Part shown: one piece after another, positions 26,482-39,469 of the stretch | Layout: every line of letters begins with the position of its first letter | Numbering within the stretch: the stretch's first letter is position 1 | Source of the DNA: Poecilobothrus nobilitatus | Taxonomy: Eukaryota > Arthropoda > Insecta > Diptera > Dolichopodidae | Assembly (NCBI GenBank): GCA_947095535.1 | Contig: OX352774.1 | Span: 76,322,416 to 76,386,415, forward strand | Direction of reading: 5' to 3' | Length of the DNA stretch: 64,000 nucleotides | Translations under genes and position numbers: made by a program | The notes under the pieces: model-generated | Told to the model about the DNA's origin: nothing | The model's database searches: none | Seen by the model: the letters and a program-made list of their open reading frames with translations, nothing else

Positions 26482-28830
26482 CTGTCCCGACAATAAAAAC
26501 AAAACCAAAACCCAGAATTTTAATTGATAAAACTGATTTTATAAACAGAACTAGTAAATTGGATAAATTAAATAATAATAGCGAAAAAATCGATTTAAAT
26601 GAAAATAATAATACAAAAAACTATGATCGAATTTTAATGGGACCACCAGAAACAACAGTGGTTAAAAAAAGTCAAATACAAAGTTCACTAAAAGACATCA
26701 CAATATCACTAATAGAGGTACCACAAGAACCTAACGGCAATTTACAACTACAACAAAAACAAGAACAATCATCACACTTACCACAGCAACAACAAAAACA
26801 TCTCGAACAATCATTACTTCTACAACAACAACACAATAAAAATTTACAACAAAAACATCAACAAGAACAATTACTGCAACAATTACTGCAAGAACAACAA
26901 CAACAATTTAAGGGAAACTTGAAACAGTCGAAACAAAGCACACAGTCACCACATCAACAGCAAAAACATTATAACGAACCATTACATTCGCTAATTCAAC
27001 AAGAACAAGTCGAGCAACAACAACAACAACATCAACAACAAACACAACGACATAATCTGCAATTAGAACAGCAGCTTGATCTATTGCGGCATCTGCAACA
27101 ACATTACAAAGGAAATTTACAACAGCGTGATCAACATGAACAATTATCACAAAAACTACAGCCACAGCAACACGGGAACTTAGAAAAAAATCGCAAGGAA
27201 TTCTCGGAACAAAAACAGCAGCAACATAATGGACGTACAGATTATCAACAGCAACGAGTACAATCACTAAAGGAAGATCAGCGACAGGAAAGTGTACAAT
27301 CAACAAAGCAGCAAAAAAATAATAGTTTATCAGAAGCACAACAACACCGTTTACAACCATCCAAAAAACAATGCAAACAGCATAACGGAAGCCTTGAACA
27401 ACAGCCGCAACGCGTGCACTCATCGTATCAACATCAGAAACAATCTCATATTGTGCAATCGTCGAAGCAACAAAAGCAACAACAAAACGAAAATTTAGAA
27501 CAATTAAAAAAACGCGTGCAATCAACACATCAAAGACAACAACAACATAACGAATATTTAGAACAAAAGCAACACGTGCAATCATCTCAGCAACAACAAC
27601 AACGCGTGCCATCACCCCAGCAACATAAACATGGGCAATCATCAAACCAAAGAGCAAGTTTAGAGCAACAAAGACAATACGGACCATCACTGCAGCAACG
27701 CATACAATCACCAAAGAAAATTGTACTACAAGAACGAGTACTGTCATCGAAGGAAAGACTGCAACAGCAACAACATGTGCAATCACCCCAGCAAAAACAG
27801 CAACAACATAATGGAAGCTTCAAACAACATCAGCACCCCGTGCAATCACCTAATCAACCTCAACGGCAAGAAAACGTAGAAATTACAAAGCAACAACATT
27901 ACAAAAGTTTAGAACTAAGACAACAAAGTATTCAGTCAACACACCAAGATCATCAACAACATAATGCATATTTAGAACAAAAACAGCAATGTATGGAATT
28001 ACCTCATCAACAACAACGTGCACAATTACCGCAACATCTCCAACAACATAATGGACATTTACAGCAAAAATGTGTAAAATTACCTAATCAAAAACAACGT
28101 TTGCAATCATCGCAACATCAGCAACCAGATAACGGGTATTTAGAACAAAAACCAAAACGTGTGCAATCACCTCATCAACAACAACGTTTGCAATCACCAC
28201 AACAACATAACATGAGGGCTATTTTGCTGCAATCACAACAACAATTAGCAAAACAACCACAATTCCAAAATCTCAAACTATCAGAACCACAATCCAAACT
28301 AAAACCATTAGAGTCAGATTTACAACAAAAATTTTCACAAAACCAGCCCAAACACAAACTACAGGAGGTAAAAACTCAAAAAAGAGCACAACAAGCGATA
28401 AACCATCAAACACCGTCGCCAGTATTAGCACATGAACAGGATCATTTAATAATGTGTGCTTATATAACATTTGAAAGTTGTAAAAATAATTTTTCATATT
28501 TATGTAATTTTTGTTCAACAAATTTAGAAAATTTAAATGCATTTTCGGCACATCTAATACGATTGCACAGTAATGAAATTGAAAATGAAATCAACTCAAA
28601 AACATCAATTAATAATAGTCGTATAACAACAAAAATAACAGATAACTCAAAAGAATTAAATGCAGGGAAACAAAAATGCGGAAGTATTAGTATTTCTTCG
28701 GAATCATATGCTAATTTAGTATTTAATTTTGATTTTAAATTCGACTGTAATTTCTGTGATAAAAACTTCAAAACTATTAATGAATTTTCAGAGCATATAG
28801 GGAAAACACATTTGGATTTATTAGAAAAAG
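26482..28830 (+). CDS. Gene A, Gln-rich C2H2 zinc-finger protein, large exon (5' exon missing)
   Basis: The exon follows a pyrimidine-rich acceptor (TATTTTACAG, AG at 26480-26481) and ends at AAAAAG|GTAAGA, with the GT at 28831. The frame is open from the acceptor: a split codon, then VPTIKTKPKPRILIDKTDF. No ATG opens it, so the start codon lies in an upstream exon. About residues 60-590 are dominated by Gln (mostly CAA) with His, forming a degenerate repeat. Two C2H2 units follow: C at 28503 and 28512 with H at 28551 and 28566, and C at 28746 and 28755 with H at 28794 and 28809. Each has spacing CxxC-x12-HxxxxH and a C(A/G)xI lead-in (the second reads KCGSISIS). The exon is phase 1 at its end and joins the exon at 40270. 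Probably a nuclear regulator; the function is unknown. Genes B and C are related. Confidence 0.85.
26730..28345 (+). repeat. Coding tandem repeat, Gln/His-rich, about 30-40 residues per unit
   Basis: Inside gene A a degenerate unit recurs: HNGxLEQ followed by xRVQSP and QQQ runs. Examples are HNEYLEQKQHVQSS, HNAYLEQKQQ, HNGHLQQK and DNGYLEQKPKRVQSP. At the DNA level it shows as repeated CATAAYGGA..TTAGAACAA and CGTGTGCAATCACC blocks, so it is a real minisatellite and not only codon repetition. Long valine-rich frames on the opposite strand are its shadow. Confidence 0.8.
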
Positions 28831-30721
28831 GTAAGAAATTAAAAAAATATATTTGAAATATAATTTTATTAATTATTTTGTATTTTAAATAAAAGTTACA
28901 ACTGAGATTGAAAAAAATGATAGTGTAATAACTTGAATAGGTACATATGTTAAAATACATATCTTTATATTACACAATTTTTCTTTCAAACATTAGAATA
29001 GCAGCGTTCCGTAAACAGCATATAAGTTTGTTTGCTGTAATCTAGTTATAAAATTTTCCATATTAGATTTTTGCGACTGTGGTATTTAGAAATAATATGC
29101 AGCCCTTTCGCAATAAAAATTCTAAATGTCTTCGGACATGAAAACAATAAATATTTTTTATGAACTAGAAAAATTTTACTTTATGTTGCCTACCAAATGG
29201 CCTAAGATTTCAGTCAACGAATTTTTTAAAAATGTTTTAAGTATATCTAAAATTTAAATTGTTTTGAATTAATGTTATAATTTAAATGCTCTAATTTATA
29301 ACCATTAGAATATAATCTTTATTGAAGAACTTTCTTAATCTAAACCGATTCTTTAAGGACATACAGTCACAGACTTCCCAAGTTGGAAAGTTTCATTATT
29401 TTTTCCCAGTCTTCTCAAATTCCATTATTTATTGCAGTTACTTATTTTAAATTTACCGTTATGTTACAAAAAAAATTCTAAAATATTTTAAAACTTTCTA
29501 CCTATCCCCATATACTTCGTACCTATCTCTCAAAGATATAAAGATATTATTCCAATTATATTTATTGATTTATTTATTTCGGTTCCCCTACTATATACAA
29601 TGTGAATATATGATAAGAAAATAAATCAACCTTCTCTTTTCAGATGTAATTTGTGGTACAAGTGTTATAATTATATTACTTTTATATTTTATATAATATT
29701 TAGACAATTAGATCGCGTTCAGGAGATTGAATCTTAGACGTTTCGTTACATCTGAAAGACCGACGAATTGCGCCATTGATTAGATATTTATTTTTTAATA
29801 AATGAATTTATTTTTTTTTTAGATCAAATTAATAATTTCTTATTTACATAGAAAATTTATAATTTCATCTATCTTTTTAAATCGTATTTTTCTATTAAAA
29901 ATTTACTACTAATAAACCTTCTACCATTTTATAAAAGTATAATATATTTAAAAAACCTATCCTTTATTGTCTTGTTTAATTTACAATTAACTTATTTTTA
30001 AGGATTCTAATTTATGTCTGCAAAATATACCCTTTTTATACGGTTATAATTAATGATGTAAATAAAATGCGAAAAAAAAAAATTAAAGAATATTTTTTAA
30101 AAAGTTGAAAAAGAAATAAATTAGTATTGTTTTTATTTTCCTTTTCAAAAATAAAAACAAAAAAAAAAGGTTCTTTCTTTAGTGAATACAAAAATTTTCA
30201 TCCTTTTTCCAAAAAGACAAAAAAAAAACCATTTCCCATGTGTAACATAAAATTGGGAACATCTTATACATACTTTATTTTAGAAATAAATTTAACATAC
30301 TATATATTATTATTAAAATATTAAATATAACAGTTTGTAAACAAAAACAAAAAATTCAAACCTCTTTTTTTTTTTTTATATTAAAGTAAAAATAAATTGC
30401 ATATTATTAGGCGGTTTTCATATATTACCATAAATATATTAACCTTCTGTAAAAGAATTCTAATAAATTTTATTTGCAACTAAAAAAGATGTAATTATAG
30501 CATAAATAATCGTTATTATAATGTTGTCTTCAAGAAAATATTTATATATTTATATTATGTATATATATTTATATATATTTATATATATACATGTTTTATG
30601 TTGGAAAATATGAATATGTTTTACTTTCGTAAATAAACCGATACGGGCAAAAAAAAATTTTTTAAATTGAAAAAGTCAATTTTTATTATATATATATATA
30701 AAAAAAAAATATATATATATA

Positions 30722-31105
30722 TACAGGGTGTTTCCGACACTATGGTGTTCCTTGAAATGGGTGATCGGGATGTTTCAAAACAAAATTGAGTTTGAAACAT
30801 AAGTTTTTCATTTTAAATCATTTTAAACCTTCATAACTTTGTAACTGTTGAGATTATAGAATAATTAGAGTATAAAAATTAAAGCTAATAATTTACTCTA
30901 TAAAATACATTTTTTTTTATCTTTCTATAGTAAGCCGTTCAAAAGTTGTACATTTTTTTATGAAAAGTCTCTAAAAAATCTTTAACCCCTCATATCTGGA
31001 AATGGGGTCCATAATAGACCTCCCCTTCCAATACAATTTTTTGCTTGTCTCGGTATGCCCGATCACCCATTTCAAGGAAGACCATCGAGTCGGAAACACC
31101 CTGTA
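30722..31105. mobile_element. MITE, TACAGGGTGTTTCCGAC family, copy 1
   Basis: The ends are inverted repeats: TACAGGGTGTTTCCGAC at 30722 and GTCGGAAACACCCTGTA ending at 31105. Similarity continues inward about 60 bp through CCTTGAAATGGGTGATCGGG. TA flanks both ends, which fits a TA target duplication and a Tc1/mariner-type mobiliser (inference). There is no transposase. A second copy lies at 37.7 kb in the same intron. Confidence 0.88.
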
Positions 31106-32979
31106 TACGCTTTACCATAGATTACCATTAGATCGTTATCATCTTTTTTATATAGAATCGATTTTTATGAATGAAATTTATTGTTGTAAATACATATTTT
31201 AACATTTAGTTATTTTATGTTATTGTTAGTCTAAAAGAAAAGAAAACATATTTTATGCAAGGAAGTAATAATTCATTTATATACATATATATACATATTA
31301 ATATAGCATGTTAAAATTTAGTAATTCTTTTCCCAATATTATGTAAAAAACACAAAAAAAAATGTTTTTATAACTTCATTTGTAACATAATCTCGCAATA
31401 TCATAATCTTTTAGTTCAAAATTAAAAGTATATTATGTGATATACATATCTATTAATGTGTTTATGTGTATATATGTATATTGATTATCAATTATTGTTG
31501 ACTTGGGTAAGGTAAGATCGCGATTTCATATAAAAATTTTTATAATGATTTTATGTCATAAATCTTCAAGGAAATTCTTATATATAATAAATTGAATGTA
31601 TAAAAAAATGTTAAGAAGTCACGTTTGAAAAATGATCGAAATTTAAAAAATTTAACTAAAAAGATAATAAAAAATTTAAATCAATCGAATTGTCAATAAA
31701 AAAAAAAATTCTATTATAACTTTTATACAATAATTGCGCTTGTAAGAAATAATCTTTACATACATATGAGTATATAACTTAAATCTAACTAACCAACAGA
31801 AATATATGAAAATATTTAAAGTATGAATTGAAATATAATTGAAAATATTTGAAATAAAAGTAAGAATAAAAATAAATAAAAAATATACAAATAAATAAAC
31901 ATACATATATATCTTACATTTTATTATAACAGTTATACAAAAAACTAAAAGTTTATTAATTTGTTTGCCTAGGATTCACCAGTAATATGACGAAAGAATG
32001 TAAGAGACCAAAGCAATTACTTCAGTCATATACAGCTTATTAAAAAAATTTCATTTTTTATTGTCTTGCAAAGAAGGCTTTGTTGATTGATTAAAGTTAA
32101 ACTAAATTTTTGCTTCCCACCAAAGAAGCTTAGTGAATCTATTTGATTACGATGGATATGATTTAATCCATATGGGTTTCAGCACACGGGATCAACAATA
32201 TTGTTTTATTTCCGATTTGCAACGCACAATTTGGAACGTTTTGCTCGTCCCGATTTCCGACTCTAGAGACTATTCAATTTTCTATAATTTTTTTTTTTAT
32301 CCTGTCCTAAAAAAGTTTGAGCGATTGGTTTCGAAGTTTATAAAAAAGTTAAATTTGACCAAAACTTCAGAAAACTCTAACTATTTTTGTAAATAATAAA
32401 AATTAATAAAAATTTTGAAAAACAAAAAAATTTTATAATTTTATATTGTTAATAAAAAAAAATTACCTAAAGTAAATTAAAATGTAAATCCCAACATAGT
32501 CACAATCTAATTCGGCATTGTTTTTTACTTTTAAACAAAATTCTAACGTAATATGGATTCCAAATTCAATCCGAACTAACTTGCAAATAAATTAAATTTC
32601 CCAATTCAATTCTAACACATCTAACATAATCTCTGTTCCAAATGTATCTTTAGTAACACGTTGAACCTTGTCTACCCTAATCCTATAATAATTTCAATCC
32701 CAAATGAACTTTTGTCCCAAATAACTCAATCCCAAATGAAATATTTTTGAACTTTTTGTTATAATGCCTTAATTCGATTCGATCGTTTGACTTTAAATAA
32801 TATAAGTAGAAGTGTTGAATCATGAAAATTATGAGGTAACTGCATTAATTGAAAAATTACAATAAACAAAATTTTTTACTACAAAAATATCCTCTCATTT
32901 CCTTAACTTCTTTTCCTAAAAAAAAAAAAAGAATTTTGAATTTTGTATGCTTGCACTAAATTAAAGTGATTTTTTCTTC

Positions 32980-33062
32980 GGGTAAGGATGGTGAGAATCA
33001 TCGAAAGATACTGTACGTAACACAGTTATGTGATACTTTAACTTACTAAATACACCAGCCGC
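32980..33062 (-). mobile_element. SINE-like repeat, family 2, copy
   Basis: Minus strand reads GTGTATTTAGTAAGTTAAAG and further on GTATCTTTCGATGATTCTC. This is the same order and spacing as the copies at 6.8 and 54.2 kb. Confidence 0.6.
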
Positions 33063-33114
33063 CCGTCTTAAAATATAAAAACTAGTCTGAAAGAATAACC
33101 ATTAATTTATAGAT

Positions 33115-33185
33115 CTACTGTAATTAATTAACTTACTCTTATAGATCTACTTAATTAACTCTTATAGATCTACTGTAATTGCAGA
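33115..33185 (+). repeat. Short tandem repeat, ATAGATCTACTgTAATTAA unit
   Basis: TATAGATCTACT recurs at about 33110, 33141 and 33163 with TAATTAA/CTCTTA spacers. It is non-coding and lies inside the gene A intron. Confidence 0.7.
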
Positions 33186-34732
33186 TCACTGTGAAGGTCC
33201 TTTTTCTTTTAAGCCTTCTATTGGCATTTTCGAAATATAGGAGTTTTAAAGTTACTACATTTATGTGCTCTTCTAAGCCGGTCTTTTGTTTTAGTGCATA
33301 TTTTTTTATTTTTTCGCTACGTTACCTAAAAATACCTACTGTAGGTATTCTAGAATATAAATTAAAGTGAACATTATACAACTAAAGCTCAGTGCATTTG
33401 AAATTTAATTTAAAAGAATACTAAATTAAATTTTTTCTGTTTTTTTTTTGTATGAAATTTATATTTTTAAAATAAATTTATTTTTCGATTTAATTCACTA
33501 TTATTTTTTCCCTATAACTGTTACCATAACATCTGTTGTGTATATTATTACCTGTAGATATAATGAATTGCTCAGTTGGACTCTATATATCTCCTATTTT
33601 TAGTCTTTGTTATTTTTTTGTTAATTAAAAAATGTATCACAAGTATAAATACCATAGGCTTGAGAGAACGATTAAACATATTTATTTTCAATATATGGTC
33701 ATTGTATAAAAAAAAAAATAATGGTTTTTATTAGATTAGAAACTCATTTATTTGAGAATCACTTTTTGAGATGTTATATATGTATATGTTGCAAAATTTG
33801 AATACTAATGCATACGTCCTGTTATATAAAATACATAGATATTGTATAGATTAATAAAAATGTCAGAATAAAAATCATGTTAAAATTTTACTCTCTTTTT
33901 AATGTTTATTTATTTTTTTTTTTTTGGTTTGAGATCCCAAAAGCTGTCCTAAAAAAATTTAATTAAAGATTTGAATCTGAGAGTGACATGAAAACGTGAA
34001 AATATTGTTTTTTTTTATTCATTAATCCTTCACTCAAGTGTTTTTTTTTTTTTTTTTGTTTTAACTATATTCTACAGGTTTTATTTTTTATTGTTATCTT
34101 TGTTACCTGTTATTGGTGTTTTGTTGTTTTTTTTTTTTTAGCAAAATTACATTTTTGTTTTTGTTTCACTTTTAATCAAAAATGTAAATTTATTTATTTT
34201 TTTTTTTTATTTTACTTTTTATTTCTTCTTTTCTTTTGTTTAAATTTCAATTAATTTCTCCTCCATTAAATTTCCGTAAAAAATTTAAAAGAGAAGGACT
34301 AGAATACAAAATACCAGAGAAAAGATTAAAGTTTTCCTTTTTTTTTTTTTATTTTTTACAAATTTGAAAAGAAAACAAAAAATTGAATTGGAAATATTTG
34401 AAATTAAATAAGAAGTCAAATGTAGAGGAAAATGACTAATCAAAAATAGAAAGAAAAGAAAGGAAAAGTTTTTCTTTGTTAAATTTCAATTTTTTGTTTT
34501 TTTTTTTTTCTTTTTTTTTTGTGATATAATAAAAAAAAAAAATTTATACATAGAAAATGTATAGAAAAATAAAATGACTTGATATTTTCACATATCCAAA
34601 GGTTTTATTTCATTCAGTGTAATGATTGAAAGAAAATTTAAGAAAAATTTGTGAATATAAATGAGGGGTTTTCTAAATGAAACATTTTATAATAAATTTA
34701 ATTTTTCGGATATTTTATTAAACACAATTAAC

Positions 34733-34835
34733 ATAATATAATATAATATGATATAATATAACATAATATAATAGAACATGATATATTATAATATGATATA
34801 ATATAATAGAACATGATATATTATAATATGAAGTT
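34733..34835 (+). repeat. AT-rich tandem repeat, TAATATGATATAATATAA unit
   Basis: Two near-identical blocks of about 42 bp (AATAGAACATGATATATTAT and following) preceded by shorter ATAATATAATATGATA units. Confidence 0.8.
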
Positions 34836-35369
34836 TAAATGTTGTTAGTTTCTTTCGTCAAAGTGGTATCTGCACCGTGGCATAAAGCTAAGGAAATTTA
34901 ACACCAATTCTTCTACAATAGGTTCTTCTACCTTTTGAACCCGACTGATACACCACCGTGCACCGACTGACCTGCAGTCTGCATAAAAAATAAAAAGAAA
35001 AAAATGTTGTAATTGAAAGAATTATGAAAAATTGAATTAGTAGAGTTTTTTCAAACTTTTTTCATTTTTAATAGAATTAAGTTTTGGGATAGACAATTTT
35101 AAATATTTTATATTTTTTCGAGATATTTTAGTACTCTTAACCATTAGTACTTTTAGACGATTTACCGATCTTTTTCTTCTTTTTAATAATTTCCTACTGC
35201 ATTATTAATACAACAACTATATTGGGCCCTTTTGCTTTTAGATGTACTCCGGTCTAAATACTCTCATTAATTTACATAGTAATTATCTTATTTATTCTGT
35301 ATTATATATTTTACATGACATATTATATTCGGAATAGAAAACACTATTTAGTCATAAGAAACGTCTCAG

Positions 35370-35480
35370 GGGCCTCGAAGGCCTAGTGGGTAAAATCCCC
35401 TGTAAACACCAAGTTAGTATGGGTTCGAATCCCACACACGTCGTAAGAGTTATTCCCCCTTACGATCATTTATACGTGCA
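35370..35480 (+). mobile_element. tRNA-derived SINE, family 1, copy 4
   Basis: GGCCTCGAAGGCCTAGTGGGTAA, a shortened middle lacking the usual GCGTATAAAATACGC, then ATGGGTTCGAATCCCACAC (perfect B box) and CGTCGTAAGAGTTATTCCCC. The 3' end is truncated soon after the CGTAAG/CTTACG hairpin. Confidence 0.82.
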
Positions 35481-36369
35481 AAAAAATTAACTATTTTTTT
35501 GCATGCATAAAATTTAGTTCAAGGTCAGTTTTCTTGTCATAAAATTACAAGTTTCTAGTATTAAGCATAAATTATTTATGTATGCCAAGTTAAACATTTT
35601 TTTTTGTTTTTTAAATATTTGATATATAAATTTCAGAGATTTTTTCTTTAATAATTTTTTTTATAAAGATGCAATTTGAATAAATATAGGGATTTTACTA
35701 ACTCAAAGACTGTTGCTTCGTAACAGATGGAATTACATAAAAAAGTTCTTTCACCAAAATTATTTTTTTAATGAAGGATATTAAGTAAATATTTTAGGTG
35801 CAGGCCAAAAGTCTAATTGGGATTTTTGATTCAATGGTTCTAAGAATGGAAATTAAAAAAATTGAAATAAAAAAAATCCCCATACACATATGACACATAT
35901 TGAGTATTTTGAACAGGTGATTTTATTTTTTTTTAACATCTAATCGAGGCCGCACCGAAGTACCATCTTTACTAACCCACTATAAAATCCTACTTAAATC
36001 AGCATATGCAAGATGCATATAATATAAACATTTTCTGGTCAAAACTTATAACGTTTATTTTGTAACAAAGTATAAAATTCCTTCTAATTGTTTTTTTAAC
36101 ATCTACATACTTCAATAAGAAACCTTTTATTTTTATCAAAAACATATTCTGTGCGTAGCAAATATTTGTCTATAAAAGTGAGATGTACCGCTTTTTCCAA
36201 AATTTTTACCAAATAGCTTTTATACAATTAATTTTTACTTAAAAAATGTTAGAAAACCATACTTTCTATAAAAAGGTTATAGTTGCACTTAAAATAAAAA
36301 TTTTTTTCAAAATCCTTGCACCAATTCTGTTTATAATTTTTATCAACGGTTTTCTATCTTCAAATTGCA

Positions 36370-37330
36370 TTGCATTAAAGAACTCATAGTTTTGTCGACG
36401 ACTACACTGTGGAGGCATTGTACGATTTTTCTAGGAGATCAAATGCCATAACCACAACAAAATGATACAGCAAGCCAAAGTTGCTTTTTGGCGTATAAAC
36501 ATAAAAGTAGAGTTTAACACTGCTAAAACTCAATGCTGTCAGATATTCTAAAAAAAAAAACAAATTATTAATCTAATTCTAAGGTTCCAAAGCGGAAATA
36601 TAATATGTAATGATTATATTTTTGATATAGCGAAAAGTGAAGCCAAATACTTGAATTTTCTCTTTGGATGAAGATCGTTTATCTCTTCCAGCGACCTAAT
36701 TAATAACTATAAAGCTTATACTAAGAAAAAATACAATTCACATATATGAACTGATGTCTCATTTACTTCTTTAAATTACCGCAATCTAGTTAAAAAACGC
36801 TTCACTCGCCCCGTTGATAACTCTGTCGAGACTAATACTCTAATTTCCATAATTTGGAATATGAAATACCATTCACATGATATTATAAACTGGTGCTTAA
36901 TTTACTTCTTGGAATTATCTTGATCGAGTTCTAAAATGCGTCATTCATCTCGATGATGACCCCGACGATACTAATACTCTTACTTCTCTTGAAATCCGCC
37001 GTAATATTGCAGCACTTTCTCTTTTTCTTAGATATTTTGTAGGTATCTTGTAGATAATAAAACAAAATCACTGATGCCACCAGCCCAATTAATCTAAAAT
37101 ATTTATAATGAACTTAGAATTAAATTTTACAAATTTCGAAGATTTTTATGAATCTTTTCATTAATAAATTTTCTTACAAGAGGTTTATTACAAAGGTTAT
37201 TTCACTAGAGAATTGAAGAAATGTACAAAATGCAAAATCATTATAAAGTTTTTATGGGATATCATTATATCCGGCAGTAGTCCAAAATTACCAGTTTCAA
37301 CAAAATTACCTTCATAAAGTATAATTTGCA
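36370..37330 (+). pseudogene. Non-LTR retrotransposon RT remnant with internal duplication
   Basis: Broken frames give SFVDDYTVEALYDFSRRS (36387-36440), which contains the FxDD catalytic motif of reverse transcriptase. Then come VEFNTAKTQCC (about 36508-36540), IFDIAKSEAKYLNFLF with SSSDLINNYKAY, and TLTSLEIRRNIAALSLFLRY (near 36976-37038). This is the order of a jockey/R1-type LINE from the RT core to the C-terminal thumb. Stops and frameshifts occur throughout. A block of about 135 bp (around 36750-36850) is repeated, diverged, at about 36885-36990. Confidence 0.7.
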
Positions 37331-37716
37331 TTTTGTGCCCTATGCATATTAGAAAGTTATTTTATGATATTCTTCCTTTTTATTATTTTATAAAAAAAAT
37401 TTTCCTTTCTTCTTTTCTTAACTTATATTTCCACTATTTGAAAAAATAAGTTAAAGATGTAGAAAAGGTATAAAGTTTTTTGTTAGAACTTTTCAAAATA
37501 GTAATAATAACTGAATAATACAGTCTAGGAAGGAACTATTTCCTTTATAATTTTTTTTTTTTTTCTCTAATTTGGGTTTTTGCGTTTTCAAAGTAATTTG
37601 GACATTCCATATTTAATACATTTTGGTTTTGTTTTGATTTTTCTTCTTATGGGGGAAACAAAACGATGAAAAGCATTATTGAAGAATTCTTGAAATAAAA
37701 AATAATAATTATGTTA

Positions 37717-38074
37717 TACAGGGTATTTCCAACTCGATGGTCTTCCTTGAAACGAGTGATCGGGCATATCGAAACGAACAAAAAATTGTATTGGAGGGTG
37801 GTCTATTCTGGATCCTTTTCGAGATATGAGCGGTTAATTACTTTAACCCCTTACACAACTTACTCTATAAAACGCATTTCCTCTTTTATCTTTCTATAGC
37901 AAGCCGTTCAAAAGTTATAGATTTTTTTATGAAAAGCCGCTAAAACATTTTTAACGTCTCATATCTTAAAAAGGGTCCAGAAAAGACCCCCCTCCCCCAC
38001 TACAATTTTTTGTTCTTCTCGATATGCTCGATCACCCAATTCAAGGAAGACCATCGAGTCGGAAACATCCTGTA
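37717..38074. mobile_element. MITE, TACAGGGTGTTTCCGAC family, copy 2
   Basis: TACAGGGTATTTCCAACTCG at 37717 and CGAGTCGGAAACATCCTGTA ending at 38074 are inverted repeats, flanked by TA on each side. The inner arms CTTCCTTGAA..GTGATCGGGCATAT pair as well, and the body matches copy 1 (AAAAGCCGCTAAA versus AAAAGTCTCTAAA). The two arm-derived open frames (YRxFPTRWSSL on opposite strands) are mirror images of each other. Confidence 0.88.
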
Positions 38075-38679
38075 TAAATGTATGTGTATATAAAAAAAAA
38101 ATGTAAAGTAATTATGGACAATACACCATGATGAAAGAAATGAACTGAAGAATAAAATTAGTTTGAGATAATTATTATTCATTTTGTTTCATATTTCTTG
38201 AATTGAAATTTTTTTAAATGAACTGCAACAATTACAGATCATTTACTACTTTGTTAATGTTATTTTATTTTTACTTTATGGTATTTAATTAAGTTTTCTT
38301 TATTTTATTCAGAAATTAAATGTAATTATGAACAGAAATGAAATACTATATAAATATAATTTTATATTCCATAATTTAAAGGCTTTTTTATTTCCAATTA
38401 TTTATAAATTTATTTTTCTTCTATTGAAAGTAAATACAAATCAAAATAGAAAATAATATCCACAAAAAAAAATTCTATGTGTATAGTAAAGAAAATATTC
38501 GTTTAACAGAAACTGGGTTAAAATTAGTGCGAGGGAAGTTGGTTTATGAAATATTTCTGGGGTGAACCAAACAGTAAAAAAAGAAAGAGAAATAAAGTTC
38601 TAAAACTTAACAGAACAGATTTGAAAAATTTTACGAGAATCGGTACAGCCATCCGATGTTAATGATGTCAGGAAAATAT

Positions 38680-38900
38680 AGCAGAGACTAACCTATTCAA
38701 TGGATGCGAAAGGCAGGAGGCAGAAGCAGTATTTGGGATTCTGTGCCAATGACTAGTTTTGGGATTTCAAAGGAAGACAACCTTAGGTGAAGAACACTGT
38801 AAGAGCTTCTCTGATTAGAAAGCAATCATACGGTCACCTATAAAATCATCATCTCATACATATAATTCATGAAGAGTGTAGATTGACTCATAATACTTAT
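38680..38900 (+). repeat. Dispersed repeat shared with 57.2-57.4 kb
   Basis: GGGATTTCAAAGGAAG, GAACACTG..AGAGCTTCTCTGA and ATTCATGAAG..TAGATTGACT occur in the same order on the minus strand at 57.44-57.23 kb. It may be part of a LINE coding region, but I could not assign a domain. Confidence 0.5.
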
Positions 38901-39469
38901 ACTTATACATAAAAATTTCCTTATTTTTCATTTAAATTTGGAATCGCCTATAGAGGCTTTATTGCAATAGACTTTATTGCACCCTGCCAAAAACTATAAA
39001 TTGAAGTTTAGCCCACCTTTTAATAATAATGACGTAATAAATACTTTTTCTAAAACACAAATAATAGTTAGCAAGTCAAGCTTAAATAATAAATTGTGTA
39101 AAATCTGGTCTTTAATTTTATGGTATTTATTCTAAAATCTTAATAATATTTATGCATCAGTTAAAATAATAGAATTTAAAAAAAAACGGTCCAAAATATA
39201 AATTTAAAAGAAAACATATTGAAAAATTTATTCAAATAAATTTTTTTTTTATTTGAAAAAAATTTCAGTTATTGGAAAAGAAAAAACATAAGAAAAAACA
39301 GATCAAACGAAAAAAAGAAATATGGTAAGAAAATAAAAGAGAATTTTTTTTTTTTGTGAAAAAAAAAATAAAAGAGAAAATGAAATTAATAGAAAATTAT
39401 ACCGGACCCTTACTTAATATAGACTTCTATTAAATCGACTGACAAATTGTTTACTTTTTTTTTCTCCAA

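Noticed and set aside
26908..27786. 292-codon minus-strand open frame, Val/Ala-rich
   Set aside because: It is the antisense reading of the Gln-rich CAA repeat of gene A (TTG/GTT codons). It has no domain, and the sense strand has clear zinc fingers and splice sites.
32133..32396. 87-codon frame inside the gene A intron
   Set aside because: It opens with GTG, has no recognised domain, no good splice signals, and its end is Lys/Asn-rich low complexity.
37711..38182. Two frames encoding YRxFPTRWSSL on opposite strands
   Set aside because: They are the two terminal inverted repeats of one MITE read outward-in.
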